From Leptotrichia sp. HSP-536 (GTDB lineage Bacteria > Fusobacteriota > Fusobacteriia > Fusobacteriales > Leptotrichiaceae), in NCBI RefSeq assembly GCF_041199985.1, contig NZ_CP165647.1, positions 2,372,726-2,436,725 of the forward strand: a stretch of 64,000 bases of DNA. Reading direction: 5' to 3'. Made by a program: the position numbers and the translations under genes. Below are positions 1-8,709 of the stretch, piece after piece (the stretch's first letter is position 1; each line of letters opens with the position of its first letter). The notes under the pieces were generated by a model. It did no database searches. It had not been told where the DNA came from and saw only the letters and a list, made by a program, of their open reading frames with translations.

Positions 1-435
1 ATAGCCTTTCTTGTCCAAAAACGGATTTTCCACAGTAATTTCGTTTTTATCAGCTCCGTTAAATTTTAAATCATTCGAGATAACTTCGCTATCTGGCAAG
101 TTTATTCCGTATTTCAAAAGTGTTCCTTGTACATTCAATCTTGAGCCAGCACTAACAATTTTAAATTCCATTCCACTTTTTATAAAATCTATAAAAGTTT
201 CATCAATTAATACATTTTCCTGTAAAGTTTTAATATACTGCTCTCTTGTTATATTTAGGGAACCTAGTCCATATTTTATAAACTCTCTTATAGAGTATTC
301 TCCAGCCCTATATCTTTTTCGCAGTTCTTTTTTAAATTCAGGCTGATGCGTTTCGAGTAAAACGTCTGTTGAGTCCTTTTTACTGATTGTTATGTCAAAA
401 TCTATTAAAAATATTGATTTTTTATTATTTTCCAA
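1..435 (-). CDS. HAD-family phosphatase, IB-like (C-terminal part outside window)
   Basis: Reading the minus strand from a TTG codon at 435-433 gives an uninterrupted frame to the window edge (145 codons). A perfect AGGAGG (complement of 442-447) sits 6 nt upstream, which decides this TTG start. The N-terminus has the HAD nucleophile motif FLIDFDITIS (normally DFDGT), followed by a helical cap segment rich in R, E and K, then KIVSAGSR, which fits HAD motif II (S/T). The arrangement resembles subfamily IB enzymes such as MtnX or phosphoserine phosphatase-like proteins. The substrate cannot be told. The motif III and IV region lies beyond the left edge. The plus-strand frame at 11-346 is its shadow. 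Confidence 0.72.
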   Translation of the reverse strand, partial: MENNKKSIFLIDFDITISKKDSTDVLLETHQPEFKKELRKRYRAGEYSIREFIKYGLGSLNITREQYIKTLQENVLIDETFIDFIKSGMEFKIVSAGSRLNVQGTLLKYGINLPDSEVISNDLKFNGADKNEITVENPFLDKKGY

Positions 436-458
436 ATTTTTCCTCCTGCCAGAAAATT

Positions 459-1145
459 TTATAAACTTTTCAAATATTTAATCTCATCTTCATTCAAGGC
501 ACGGTATTCTCCTACTTGTAAATTTCCAAGCGTAAGTTCTCCCACTTTAATACGTTTTAATGAATTAACATTGTATCCCAACGTTTCCAGCATTTTTCTT
601 ATCTGTCTGTTTCTTCCTTCAAAAATTGCAATTCTAAGTTCCTTTTTGTCAATTTTTTTAACTTTTGCTGGTGCAGTCCTTTTTCCCTCAATTACAACTC
701 CATGCTGCAGTGCCTCAATATCCTTGTCCTCAATTTCACGGCTAACTTTTGCAATGTAGCTTTTATACAATTTTTTTCTTGGATGCATCACGTGATTATA
801 AACTTCTCCATCATTACTGATTATAATTAATCCCTCTGTCATAAAGTCTAATCTTCCGTAAGTAAAAAGTCTGGCACGTGATTTTATAAAGTCCACTGCA
901 AGTTTACGCCCAAATTTGTCTTCATTTGAACAAAGCACTCTTTTCGGCTTGTTTAAAATATAGTATTCGTATCTTGTATTAAGTCTTACTCTTTCTCCGT
1001 CAATTCTAACCACATCTTCAGGCTTCACATCCATTCCAATAATCGCCTCGTGCTTATTTACCGTAACTCTTCCTTCGTTTATCAGTTCATCAGCTTTTCT
1101 ACGAGAACAGAATCCCGTTTCAGCTATAAATTTATTTAATCTCAT
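459..1145 (-). CDS. 16S/23S rRNA pseudouridine synthase, RsuA/RluB/RluF family
   Basis: A 228-residue protein starting MRLNKFIAETGFCSRRKADE, a typical S4 RNA-binding domain (about residues 1-60). It is followed by the catalytic pseudouridine synthase domain with YGRLDFMTEGLIIISNDG, where the Asp of GRLD is the family nucleophile, and by the C-terminal signature EGRNRQIRKMLETLGY. Length and domain order match RluB/RsuA-type enzymes that convert a specific uridine in rRNA to pseudouridine. Which site is modified (23S 2605, 2604 or 16S 516) cannot be settled from sequence alone. It lies upstream of the HAD gene and downstream of scpB, all on the minus strand. The rluB-scpB neighbourhood is common in low-GC bacteria. 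Confidence 0.9.
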   Translation of the reverse strand: MRLNKFIAETGFCSRRKADELINEGRVTVNKHEAIIGMDVKPEDVVRIDGERVRLNTRYEYYILNKPKRVLCSNEDKFGRKLAVDFIKSRARLFTYGRLDFMTEGLIIISNDGEVYNHVMHPRKKLYKSYIAKVSREIEDKDIEALQHGVVIEGKRTAPAKVKKIDKKELRIAIFEGRNRQIRKMLETLGYNVNSLKRIKVGELTLGNLQVGEYRALNEDEIKYLKSL

Positions 1146-1201
1146 TTTATTTCCCTCTTTAATTTTTATTTTCTAATTTATTCATTTTATTTATTTTTTA
1201 A

Positions 1202-1260
1202 TGTAAGGGTATCAATCGCCATACCCTTACAACCCCGCTTAATAACTCTTTATCAAAAGA
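1202..1260. repeat. Covarying-hairpin dispersed repeat, copy 1 (left-type end only)
   Basis: The 11-bp perfect hairpin has arms TGTAAGGGTAT (1202-1212) and ATACCCTTACA (1221-1231) with loop CAATCGCC. It is followed by ACCCCGCTT and a degenerate tail that resembles the body of the longer copies at 17.0, 31.2 and 41.3 kb. It fills most of the 137-bp gap between scpB and rluB. No U-run follows on either strand, so a plain intrinsic terminator is not an adequate explanation. Confidence 0.7.
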
Positions 1261-1282
1261 ATTATTACAATCAAATTCCAAT

Positions 1283-1876
1283 TTACTCTTCATTCCCTGC
1301 CTTCTGATCTTCCTTGTAAAGCATCTCAATTTTTTGAAACTGCTCATTTCCTGGTAATTCTTCTTTCCCATGAATGTTCAGATAACTATAAAAATCATCT
1401 GTAACTTCATACAAATTCGGTGTTCCCATTGACTTTTTCTTTCCTGAAATATAAATCAGCTTTCTTTCCAGCAGGTTTGACATAGTTTTATCTACGCCAA
1501 CGCTTCGGATTTGCTCTATTTCCGCCTTAGTTATAGGCCCTTTGTATGCAATAATCGCCAATGTTTCCATTGCTGAACGGGATAATTTCTTTAGTTTCAT
1601 TTCTGGATTGAAAAATCTTTTTATATCAGAGCCAAAAAGTGGATTTGTCACTAAATTTACAATTCCATTTTCGATTTTCAAATTTATTCCAGTATTTTTC
1701 CTTTTTTCCTTCAAACTTAACAATATTTTTTCTATCTCGCAGTTTTCCAGCCTGTAAAATTGTGCCAATTCCTTGACTGTTATCATTTCCTTTGATAAAA
1801 AAATTATAGCTTCAACTTTTTCTTCAATATTGTTAATTTTACTTATATTTTCTTCGTTTTCTCTGTTATTTTCCAT
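1283..1876 (-). CDS. scpB: Segregation and condensation protein B
   Basis: The 197-residue protein is a winged-helix ScpB. The N-terminal part has VEAIIFLSKEMITVKELAQFY, and the second winged helix has LSRSAMETLAIIAYKGPITKAEIEQIRSV, the most conserved block of the family. ScpB dimers bind ScpA and bridge the SMC heads in the condensin complex that compacts and segregates the chromosome at the nucleoid. The length is typical (180-200 residues), with a charged, Asn/Glu-rich N-terminal extension. No scpA is next to it here. The minus-strand gene lies upstream of the pseudouridine synthase, separated by a dispersed hairpin repeat. The start is the first Met; the upstream region has only a weak purine stretch. 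Confidence 0.92.
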   Translation of the reverse strand: MENNRENEENISKINNIEEKVEAIIFLSKEMITVKELAQFYRLENCEIEKILLSLKEKRKNTGINLKIENGIVNLVTNPLFGSDIKRFFNPEMKLKKLSRSAMETLAIIAYKGPITKAEIEQIRSVGVDKTMSNLLERKLIYISGKKKSMGTPNLYEVTDDFYSYLNIHGKEELPGNEQFQKIEMLYKEDQKAGNEE

Positions 1877-1932
1877 ATTTTACCATTTTTCTAAAACATA
1901 AATTTATTTTGTACTCAATTTGTACTTAAAAT

Positions 1933-1978
1933 TTTAGGGAATTCTCTTTTACCTGTAACTTCAGAAAATTCCCCTAAA
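1933..1978 (-). terminator. Possible terminator after mreB
   Basis: Arms TTTAGGGAATT (1933-1943) and AATTCCCCTAAA (1967-1978) can pair with one bulged C. The hairpin sits just downstream of the mreB stop codon in the direction of transcription. The following U-run is short (four T), so termination may be weak. Confidence 0.4.
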
Positions 1979-2020
1979 TTATTTATTCATAAAATGAATT
2001 AAGATGATTTAATTTTAAAA

Positions 2021-3067
2021 TTAATATTCATGTGTTGGTGAAATGATAACATTTTTATATCTGTCAAAATCATCCAATACTTGTGCAATTCCTGTTACAA
2101 CTGCATGAATTGCATCATCTCCTACAGTTACTTTTAACAGCAATTCTTTTTCGATTCTTTCTTTTAGAATTCTAATTGTTGCTCCACCACCAGATAAATA
2201 AATTCCTGTTTCATAAATATCTGCCGCTACTTCTGGCTCGATTTCCTCTATTGTAAGCCTAACTTCATCAATTATTGCATCAATATGTTTTCTAATTGCT
2301 CCTTCAATTTCAGATGCTTTTATTTTCATACTTTTTGGAAGCCCTACACCTAATTCACGTCCTCTAATTTCATATTCAAAATCAGCATTATCTTGACTTA
2401 TTGTATTCATTTTTAATTCTTCTGCTGTTCTTTCGCCAATTAATAAATTATGTTGTTCTTTTACAAATTCCATAATATCCTCATTTAAATGGTCTCCAGC
2501 AATTTTAATTGATTTTGATAATGCCGCTCCACCAGATACGATAAATGCAATTTCTGTAGTTCCTCCACCTATATCGACAATTAAATGCCCTTTTGGCTCA
2601 AACATGTCAATTCCTACACCAATTGCGGCTGCTATTGGTTCTTCAATTAAATAAACTTCTTTTGCTCCAGCATCCTTTACTACTTCAATTACAGCTCTTC
2701 TTTCCACTTGCGTAACTCCGCTTGGCACACAGATAATAACTCTTGAACTTTGAAATCTATCTTTTTTTATTCTATGCAAAAATCTTTCAAGCATTCTTTC
2801 AGTAACTTCATAGTTAGAAATTACGCCATTTTTTAATGGACGAATAATTTCAGTATGTTTTGCCGTTCTTCCAATTATTTCTTTGGCTTTTTCACCGATA
2901 TGTTCCAATTCTTCAGTTTTTTTATTAATTGCCACGTAAGTTGGCTCATCTACTTGAATTCCTTCTCCTTTTACATACATAACAGTATTTGCTGTTCCTA
3001 AATCAATTGCTATATCCCTTGTAACTTTTGGTGATATATTGGTTTTAAACAAATCAAAAAATTTCAT
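2021..3067 (-). CDS. mreB: Rod shape-determining actin homologue MreB
   Basis: A 348-residue actin-fold ATPase. Phosphate-1 motif DLGTANT is at residues 22-28. Further on are SGVTQVERRAV, IEEPIAAAIG, the phosphate-2 motif HLIVDIGGGTTEIA around residue 165, and the adenosine-type motif GIYLSGGGATIR near the C-terminal third. MreB filaments at the inner face of the cytoplasmic membrane guide lateral peptidoglycan synthesis, which fits rod or filament-shaped fusobacteria. The length is that of the family. There is no mreC/mreD directly downstream; scpB follows after about 145 bp, so mreB may be expressed alone. A short MKFFDLFKTN membrane-affine N-terminus is present, as is common in MreB. Confidence 0.96.
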   Translation of the reverse strand: MKFFDLFKTNISPKVTRDIAIDLGTANTVMYVKGEGIQVDEPTYVAINKKTEELEHIGEKAKEIIGRTAKHTEIIRPLKNGVISNYEVTERMLERFLHRIKKDRFQSSRVIICVPSGVTQVERRAVIEVVKDAGAKEVYLIEEPIAAAIGVGIDMFEPKGHLIVDIGGGTTEIAFIVSGGAALSKSIKIAGDHLNEDIMEFVKEQHNLLIGERTAEELKMNTISQDNADFEYEIRGRELGVGLPKSMKIKASEIEGAIRKHIDAIIDEVRLTIEEIEPEVAADIYETGIYLSGGGATIRILKERIEKELLLKVTVGDDAIHAVVTGIAQVLDDFDRYKNVIISPTHEY

Positions 3068-3251
3068 CTATTCCTATCTCCTTTATTTTTCGTTTTTTTA
3101 CTATAATAATCTAACTCCAACTAAAACATGTACCATGAATAATTATTATATTTTAATTCTTAAATCATTTTACCATTTTTTTTAAATATACTCAAGCAAC
3201 TTTAAACATTGAAGTTATAATTTTAAATATTATAAAAAATTTACTTATTTT

Positions 3252-5807
3252 TTATTTTATATCATCAATATTATCCGTTATTATCTGATCATCATAACTT
3301 ATGATGCCAGATTCTTTTAATTGGTCGTAAATTCTTGAAGCTCTGACAAATCCTATTTTTAATTTTTTTTGCAATAATGTAATTGAGATTTTATTTTTTT
3401 CCTGTTTTATAATGTTTATCGCATTTTCAAAAAATGGATCAGTGTCATTTATTTCTTCTTCAGTTTCTTCCAAAATTTCATTTTTGTACTCTACTTTTTT
3501 TGTTGCTTTTAATGTGTCTGTCAAATTTTTAACTTCTTCGTCTGAAATATATGCTCCTTGTATTCTTTCCAGTTTTGAAGAACCATTCGCAAGTAAAAGC
3601 ATGTCTCCTTGTCCTAACAATTTTTCTGCTCCAGAAGTGTCCAGTATCGTTCTTGAATCAATTTGTGATCTTAGTGCAAAGGAAATTCTGCTTGGTAAAT
3701 TTGCTTTTATCATACCAGTTATGACATCCGTAGATGGACGTTGAGTTGCTACGACTAGATGTATTCCAACTGCTCTTGCCTTTTGTGCGATTCTTGCAAT
3801 AGATTCTTCAACGCTTTTAGACGCAACCATCATTAAATCAGCTAATTCATCAATTATTATGACAATGTAAGGCATTTTTTCAACGTAGCTTAATATATTA
3901 TAGCCTTTTATATTTCTTACTCCATTTTCCATAAGCTGCTTGTATCTTTTTTCCATTTCATTAACTGCCCATTTTAATGCAATTGCAGCCTGCTGCGGAT
4001 CTATGATTACTGGAACTAGTAAATGTGGAATATCATTATATGGCATAAGTTCCACCATTTTGGGGTCAATCATTATGAATTTTACTTCTTTTTCAGATTT
4101 TTTAGAAATTAATGTTGAAATTAATGTGTTTACAGAAACGGATTTTCCTGAACCTGTCTGTCCTGCTATCAATAAGTGCGGCATTTTCGTAATATCTATG
4201 AATTTATCTCGACCAACAATATCTTTTCCTAAGATTACTTTTAATTGTCCTGTGTCTAGCTCCTTATTTTTTATAATATTGGAAAAATGCACAGGCTCCT
4301 TTATTTTATTCGGAGTTTCGATACCAATTGTATTTCTCCCTGGAATTGGCGCTTCTATACGGATACTTTCTGCCGCAAGATTCATTGCAATATCATCTGA
4401 AAGTCCTGTAACCTTACTAACTTTTATCCCTTTCGGAATAACAATTTCATATCTTGTAATAGTAGGTCCATATTCATAATTTACAACTTTTGCCTCTATT
4501 CCAAATTCCTTCAGCACATTTTCCAGATGACTTACATTTTCTTTTATTCCGTCTTCAATTATTTTTCTTTTTTCAACATCCATAGGCTTTGATTTGAATA
4601 TTTCTGAAATTGCATTTTTAACAACATCATCGTATCCTTGATTATTGTCAAACATTGCGTTTACTTCCTTTAATTTTTCTTCAAAATCTTTTTCTGATGT
4701 ATCATTAATTTCAAATGCTTCCAATTTTGGAAATTCTTGGAAATTTAAATCCATTTGTTCGGAATCCGATTGTCTAGAAATTTCCTCTTTTTTAGTTGGA
4801 GTTACAATTTCCAGTTTAGTTTCCTGTTTATTATTTTCTTCCTTAACCCTATCTTTCTTTTCATTATTTAAATTATCTGTTAAAGAATCCAAGTCTTCGT
4901 TTTCTTCTTTTTTTTCTGAAGTTTTTATATTTTCCAACGATTTTATTATTTCGTCTACTTCCTCATTTTTTGTTTTATTTTTCTTGACTTTTTCAAGATT
5001 TTTCTGATTTTCTTTTTCTTCAAAAATTCCAATCCATTCTTTTTCCTTTTCTTCCAATTCTTCTTTGGAATACACTTCAGTTTTTTGTAAAAAATTATTT
5101 TTTGGCTTCTTAGAAATTTCAAAACTTAATTTTTCATTTCTGGATTCGATAATTTTTGCTTTCAGCATCTCTCTCTGATAACGTTTAAAATCAGTTTTTT
5201 TCAATTTTTCTGCATATTTCTTGGCTGAAAGTTTTTTCTTTTTCTCTTTGTATTCATCACTTTTATAGTACTTCAATATTTCTTTCAAAAGCTCGTAACC
5301 AAACTCTATAAAGTCTTTTATTAAAAAACAAATACAAACTATCATTAAAAATATTAAAGCTATTTTTATTACATTCATATGTACAATTTTATAAGCTGGC
5401 ATTAATAGCAATGCTCCTGGAATCCCGCCACTTTCATGATTAAATCCTATTTCCAGCAACTGCCTTCCTGCAGCAGAAAATACATCTGATAAAGGTTTTT
5501 TCCCAACAGAATTGGCAATCATTAACATAGAACAAGTTAAAAATACCCCAATAAGCGCTACAACTTTTCCTTGCGTTACATCAATTTTAATTTTTTCATG
5601 AAAAAATAAGACTGCTCCATATGCCATAGCTGTTATTGCTATAAACCATGTCATTTTCCCAAAAAGTAATGAAATTCCGTTCAATATTAAAGAAAAAACA
5701 TTTTCTCCAACATTATCATTTAACATATTTGATTTATTTACTAACAGTAAAATCAGTATAAGCCCCACAACAAACCACATTATACCTTCGATTTTTCTTT
5801 TATCCAT
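3252..5807 (-). CDS. ftsK: DNA translocase FtsK/SpoIIIE
   Basis: An 851-residue protein. The N-terminal 175 or so residues hold several hydrophobic segments (for example IMWFVVGLILILLLV and MTWFIAITAMAYGAVLFF). A long charged linker follows (about 190-400, rich in E, K and N). The motor has Walker A GQTGSGKSVSVN near residue 545 and Walker B YIVIIIDELADLMM near 650. The C-terminal gamma winged helix (about 785-851, ITLLQKKLKIGFVRASRIYDQL) reads KOPS-type sequences. The hexamer pumps DNA at the division septum and helps resolve chromosome dimers with XerCD. An upstream promoter-like sequence is noted separately. The linker is longer in charged residues than the shortest Gram-positive SpoIIIE but is otherwise ordinary. 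Confidence 0.96.
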   Translation of the reverse strand: MDKRKIEGIMWFVVGLILILLLVNKSNMLNDNVGENVFSLILNGISLLFGKMTWFIAITAMAYGAVLFFHEKIKIDVTQGKVVALIGVFLTCSMLMIANSVGKKPLSDVFSAAGRQLLEIGFNHESGGIPGALLLMPAYKIVHMNVIKIALIFLMIVCICFLIKDFIEFGYELLKEILKYYKSDEYKEKKKKLSAKKYAEKLKKTDFKRYQREMLKAKIIESRNEKLSFEISKKPKNNFLQKTEVYSKEELEEKEKEWIGIFEEKENQKNLEKVKKNKTKNEEVDEIIKSLENIKTSEKKEENEDLDSLTDNLNNEKKDRVKEENNKQETKLEIVTPTKKEEISRQSDSEQMDLNFQEFPKLEAFEINDTSEKDFEEKLKEVNAMFDNNQGYDDVVKNAISEIFKSKPMDVEKRKIIEDGIKENVSHLENVLKEFGIEAKVVNYEYGPTITRYEIVIPKGIKVSKVTGLSDDIAMNLAAESIRIEAPIPGRNTIGIETPNKIKEPVHFSNIIKNKELDTGQLKVILGKDIVGRDKFIDITKMPHLLIAGQTGSGKSVSVNTLISTLISKKSEKEVKFIMIDPKMVELMPYNDIPHLLVPVIIDPQQAAIALKWAVNEMEKRYKQLMENGVRNIKGYNILSYVEKMPYIVIIIDELADLMMVASKSVEESIARIAQKARAVGIHLVVATQRPSTDVITGMIKANLPSRISFALRSQIDSRTILDTSGAEKLLGQGDMLLLANGSSKLERIQGAYISDEEVKNLTDTLKATKKVEYKNEILEETEEEINDTDPFFENAINIIKQEKNKISITLLQKKLKIGFVRASRIYDQLKESGIISYDDQIITDNIDDIK

Positions 5808-5920
5808 TTTTACTATCCTTTCTAAAAATTTTTATTTCTTATTTTTCCAGTAAATACCCTTAAGATACAGTTTTTATTTATAAAATTTTTCTTTTAAATA
5901 TTTTATCTATAATATCTTAC

Positions 5921-5949
5921 ATTATACTATATTTTTTTAATTTTGTCAT
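5921..5949 (-). promoter_or_regulatory. Sigma70-type promoter upstream of ftsK
   Basis: On the minus strand the -35-like ATGACA (5949-5944) and a perfect -10 TATAAT (5926-5921) are separated by 17 bp. They are about 115 bp upstream of the ftsK start and directed towards it. Confidence 0.55.
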
Positions 5950-5989
5950 TTTTTATTCGATTAATATTTCTAAATCAAACTTAATCAGT

Positions 5990-6096
5990 GAACTACTCCC
6001 ACTTTTAAAAGTGGGAGCTTCTTGGGAAGTATCTGCTTTTGCTAGCCAAAATATATTTACCAAGCTCTTCGGGCAGTTCCTGTCCTGCTTTCTTTC
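5990..6096 (-). ncRNA. Right-end scaffold (omega-RNA-like) of a decayed TnpB element
   Basis: Directly 3' of the tnpB remnant lies a perfect 11-bp palindrome, CTCCCACTTTT/AAAAGTGGGAG, at 5996-6017. A G/A-rich stretch leads into it (5' AGAAGCTCCCAC on the minus strand). In IS605/IS607-type elements the RNA guide scaffold overlaps the 3' end of tnpB and the right-end hairpin, with guide bases just beyond. This position and shape fit such an RNA, but expression and function are inference, and the associated tnpB is broken. Confidence 0.45.
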
Positions 6097-6925
6097 CTAA
6101 TATTCCATCATTTCTTTTCCAATGTTTTTTATATTCAATGCCGCATTGTAATCCCTATCAATCTCAATTCCACAGCACTCATATTTATAGCTTCTTTCTG
6201 ATAATTTCAGCTTCTCTTTAACGTTTCCACATTTACTGCAAGTTTTCGATGACGGAAACCACTTATCTATTTTCAAAAATTGTTTCCCTAAAAATATCAG
6301 TTTATACTCAAACATTCTCAAAAACGTTCCCCACCCATTATTTCCTGCACTTTTCCCAAAATTTAATGCCTGGCTCATCCCTTTCATATTCATATCCTCA
6401 ACAATCACAGCATTATATTCTTCAGACAATTTTTTCGATAATCAGCCCTTTGGTTTTCAGAACTGACAAATAATTCAGACATTGAAAAATCAAGTCCAAT
6501 TACTTTATCACTACTTGGTATTTTTTGAATTTCTTTTTCAAATTCCGTCAAGACAGAAACATAGTAATTTCCATTACTGTTTGTCAATGTTACTGACTTT
6601 ATTCTATAATTCTTTGGTATTTCCCTATGATATTTTAATTTGACTTTTTTCAATTTTGGCAAAACCAAATATTTATTTTCCTCAATTCGCATCGAATTAT
6701 TCACACAAAAAGTGCCAAACTGTCCACTTCTTTCAAAAATTAGTTTTCACTTTTCAAACTGGCAGGTGTAATTATTTTATTTTTTCCAGTTTCTTCATAA
6801 AATTTATTTGCAGTGTACAAAATTGTATTGTAAACAGAACGAACACATCCAAAAGTCTTGTTTATCAATAATTCCTGATTTTTATTTGGATAAATCCTGT
6901 ATTTGAATGCTAAATTATATTTCAT
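6097..6925 (-). pseudogene. tnpB (IS605 OrfB-type RNA-guided nuclease), decayed
   Basis: Three pieces of one TnpB occur in order on the minus strand. 6925-6740 is the N-terminus (KYRIYPNKNQELLINKTFG). 6704-6405 carries the RuvC-I Asp in VIGLDFSMSELFVSS. 6429-6097 carries the RuvC-II Glu (VIVEDMNMKGMSQAL), the zinc finger CSKCG...YECCG and the last RuvC Asp in EIDRDYNAALNI. A TAA interrupts the first piece after SLKSEN, although the next codons still read FLKEVDSLALF. About 50 residues are then missing. A second deletion with a frame change joins RADYR to KLSEEYN, removing the helical region between RuvC-I and RuvC-II. The gene cannot make a working nuclease. No tnpA lies beside it. Confidence 0.88.
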
Positions 6926-7036
6926 GAAATTACACCTCCTTTTGATTTTGAATATTATTTTTAATTATTTCTCTTCGACATTTTATACAAAAATTGTATC
7001 ATAGACGTATCCTTTTTTCAATTCTTTCACAAAAAA

Positions 7037-8562
7037 GACAGAGTAAAAAATATAGGGGCAAATAAATTTAATTAAATTTCAAATTAACAAAAAAGAGGAA
7101 ACCAGTTACAATATAATCGCCAAATCCTATTGAAAGGTGGTTCCCTCTATAATTAGAATATCAAATTTTTCTTCACTTGTAAAGACTTTTCTTAAAAATA
7201 TTTTTTCTTTCAGACTTCCGTTTGAGCAGCAGTTTAAGCTGTTTGTCACAAAAGCTTTTGAAATGCTATTTAGAGTTTATGTCAAAAGAGCTGATGATTA
7301 CTTCTTTCATTTCAATGAAAGAAAAGATAAGTTTAAAAGCAAAGGATTTGTTAAAAGAACTGTTACTACTGCCTTCGGAGATGTAACTTTTGAACGTCGA
7401 AAATATGTAAACAAAAAAACAGGCATTCACTATTACATTGATGAAAAAATTGGACTTAAGCGGTATAGACGGCTTTCTGAGGAGATGATTTTTACTATAC
7501 TTTTTGGATATCAGCATACTACAGCTTCATTTCTTGCAAAAACTTACGGTGTTTCAAGGACTACCGTGTATAATCTTGTCAATTCTTTTCAAATGCCGAA
7601 ACTTGATATTGAAAGATTTGAAAGAGATGATAATTCACCAGTATATATGGAGATTGATGAAGATCATATGAAGTGTAGAAGAAGTAAAAATACATACATG
7701 AGGATGGTTGTAATACATCGTGGAATTGAGGAAATCTGCAGAGACAGGAATAAACTCATTGACAAGCACACAATAATGTTTCCTGCCTCCGTATCGCTTG
7801 AGGAAGTGTCGGAATATGTGCTTAACTATCTTGAAAAAAGATACAGTATGGACAAAAAGAAACTAATTGTGAACTCTGATGGAGGAATATGGGATAGACA
7901 GCTTTGTAAGAGAGCTTGGAATTTACAAGCCAGTACACATCTATGACAAGTTCCATTTAGTAAAAGCCATAGATGAAATTTCTAAAAGGGACAAGGAAAT
8001 ATCAAAAAATCTTTACAAATGGCTAAAGGGAGACGATTTTAAAGAACTTGAAAACTTTTATGAAAATTTCAAGGAAAAGGAGAATGTGAGCCAGAGAAGA
8101 AAAGACCAGACGAAGATGCTGTTTAACCGGTATGAGAAGATAAGAAGAATATACACCAAGGAGAACTACATAGGCTCAAGGACGGAAGCCCTTGTATCCC
8201 ACGAATGCTCAAGATTTCTATCAAGTAGGCCAAAAGCAAAGCATTTTCAAGAAGAGAGATAAAGGCAAGAGCATTATACCACACTTTCTTTGCAAACTAT
8301 GGAAAAGACAGGGAAAAGGCGTATGAATTGTACTTTAGCGGGAAAAGAACGAGTTCACTAGAAAAGGCAATAGAGATGGAATGCTTACCAGAAATTATTA
8401 ATGAAACAGGAAAAAGCACAAATATGCCATATTTGAGAGGAGGAGAATGTCCGACTAGGGAAGTTTTGAAAGAAATATCACAAAGTAAAATATTTTAAAA
8501 AAAGCAGTCAAAAAAGATTTGTTGTGGTATTTAATGACTGCCCCTATATTTTTTACTCTGTC
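7037..8562 (+). mobile_element. ISLre2-family insertion sequence with perfect 24-bp terminal inverted repeats
   Basis: The left end (7037-7060) starts GACAGAGTAAAAAATATAGG and ends GGCA. The right end (8539-8562) is its exact 24-bp reverse complement. The 1,526-bp unit contains one plus-strand transposase frame of the ISLre2 (UPF0236) type. I see no clear target-site duplication: the left flank is TTCACAAAAAA and the right flank ATGTCAAAAAT. Perfect ends suggest recent arrival even though the transposase frame is broken in two places. Confidence 0.85.
7137..8498 (+). pseudogene. ISLre2-family (UPF0236) transposase, frameshifted twice
   Basis: The first section reads from a GTG at 7137 (the true start is unsure) through FLAKTYGVSRTTVYNLV, a helix-turn-helix, and YMEIDEDHMKCRR to LIVNSDGG. 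The frame then changes near 7880 to EYGIDSFVRELGIYKPVHIY and runs to 8262. It changes again near 8241 to AFSRREIKARALYHTFF, ending at the TAA at 8496-8498. Joined, the product would be about 450 residues, the usual size for this family, with all parts present. Both breaks can be repaired by adding G to short G runs (two G near 7877-7880, one G at 8241), so sequencing error is as likely as decay. Confidence 0.82.
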
Positions 8563-8670
8563 ATGTCAAAAATATACACCATGCCAAGTTTTTGTGAAAG
8601 TATCAAAAAAGAAACCAATATATTTTTTCCTGTTTCAATAAAATTATACAAATTCATTCTGATTTCCAAC

Positions 8671-8695
8671 CTACTTATTAATTTATTTTTCATTT
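8671..8695. repeat. 25-bp direct repeat, left copy, flanking an IS element
   Basis: The 25 bp beginning CTACTTATTAATTTATTTTT and ending CATTT are repeated exactly at 9785-9809. The two copies bracket the IS3/IS481-like element. The length is far beyond a normal 2-9 bp target duplication. Confidence 0.75.
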
Positions 8696-8709
8696 TGTCG
8701 TGGTACAAT

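Noticed and set aside
11..346. Plus-strand ORF of 111 residues
   Set aside because: Antisense shadow of the HAD phosphatase, which has an SD, motif and consistent frame on the minus strand.
3940..4479. Plus-strand ORF of 179 residues within ftsK
   Set aside because: Lies opposite the conserved FtsK motor domain; low-complexity Ser/Ile composition typical of antisense AT-rich genes.
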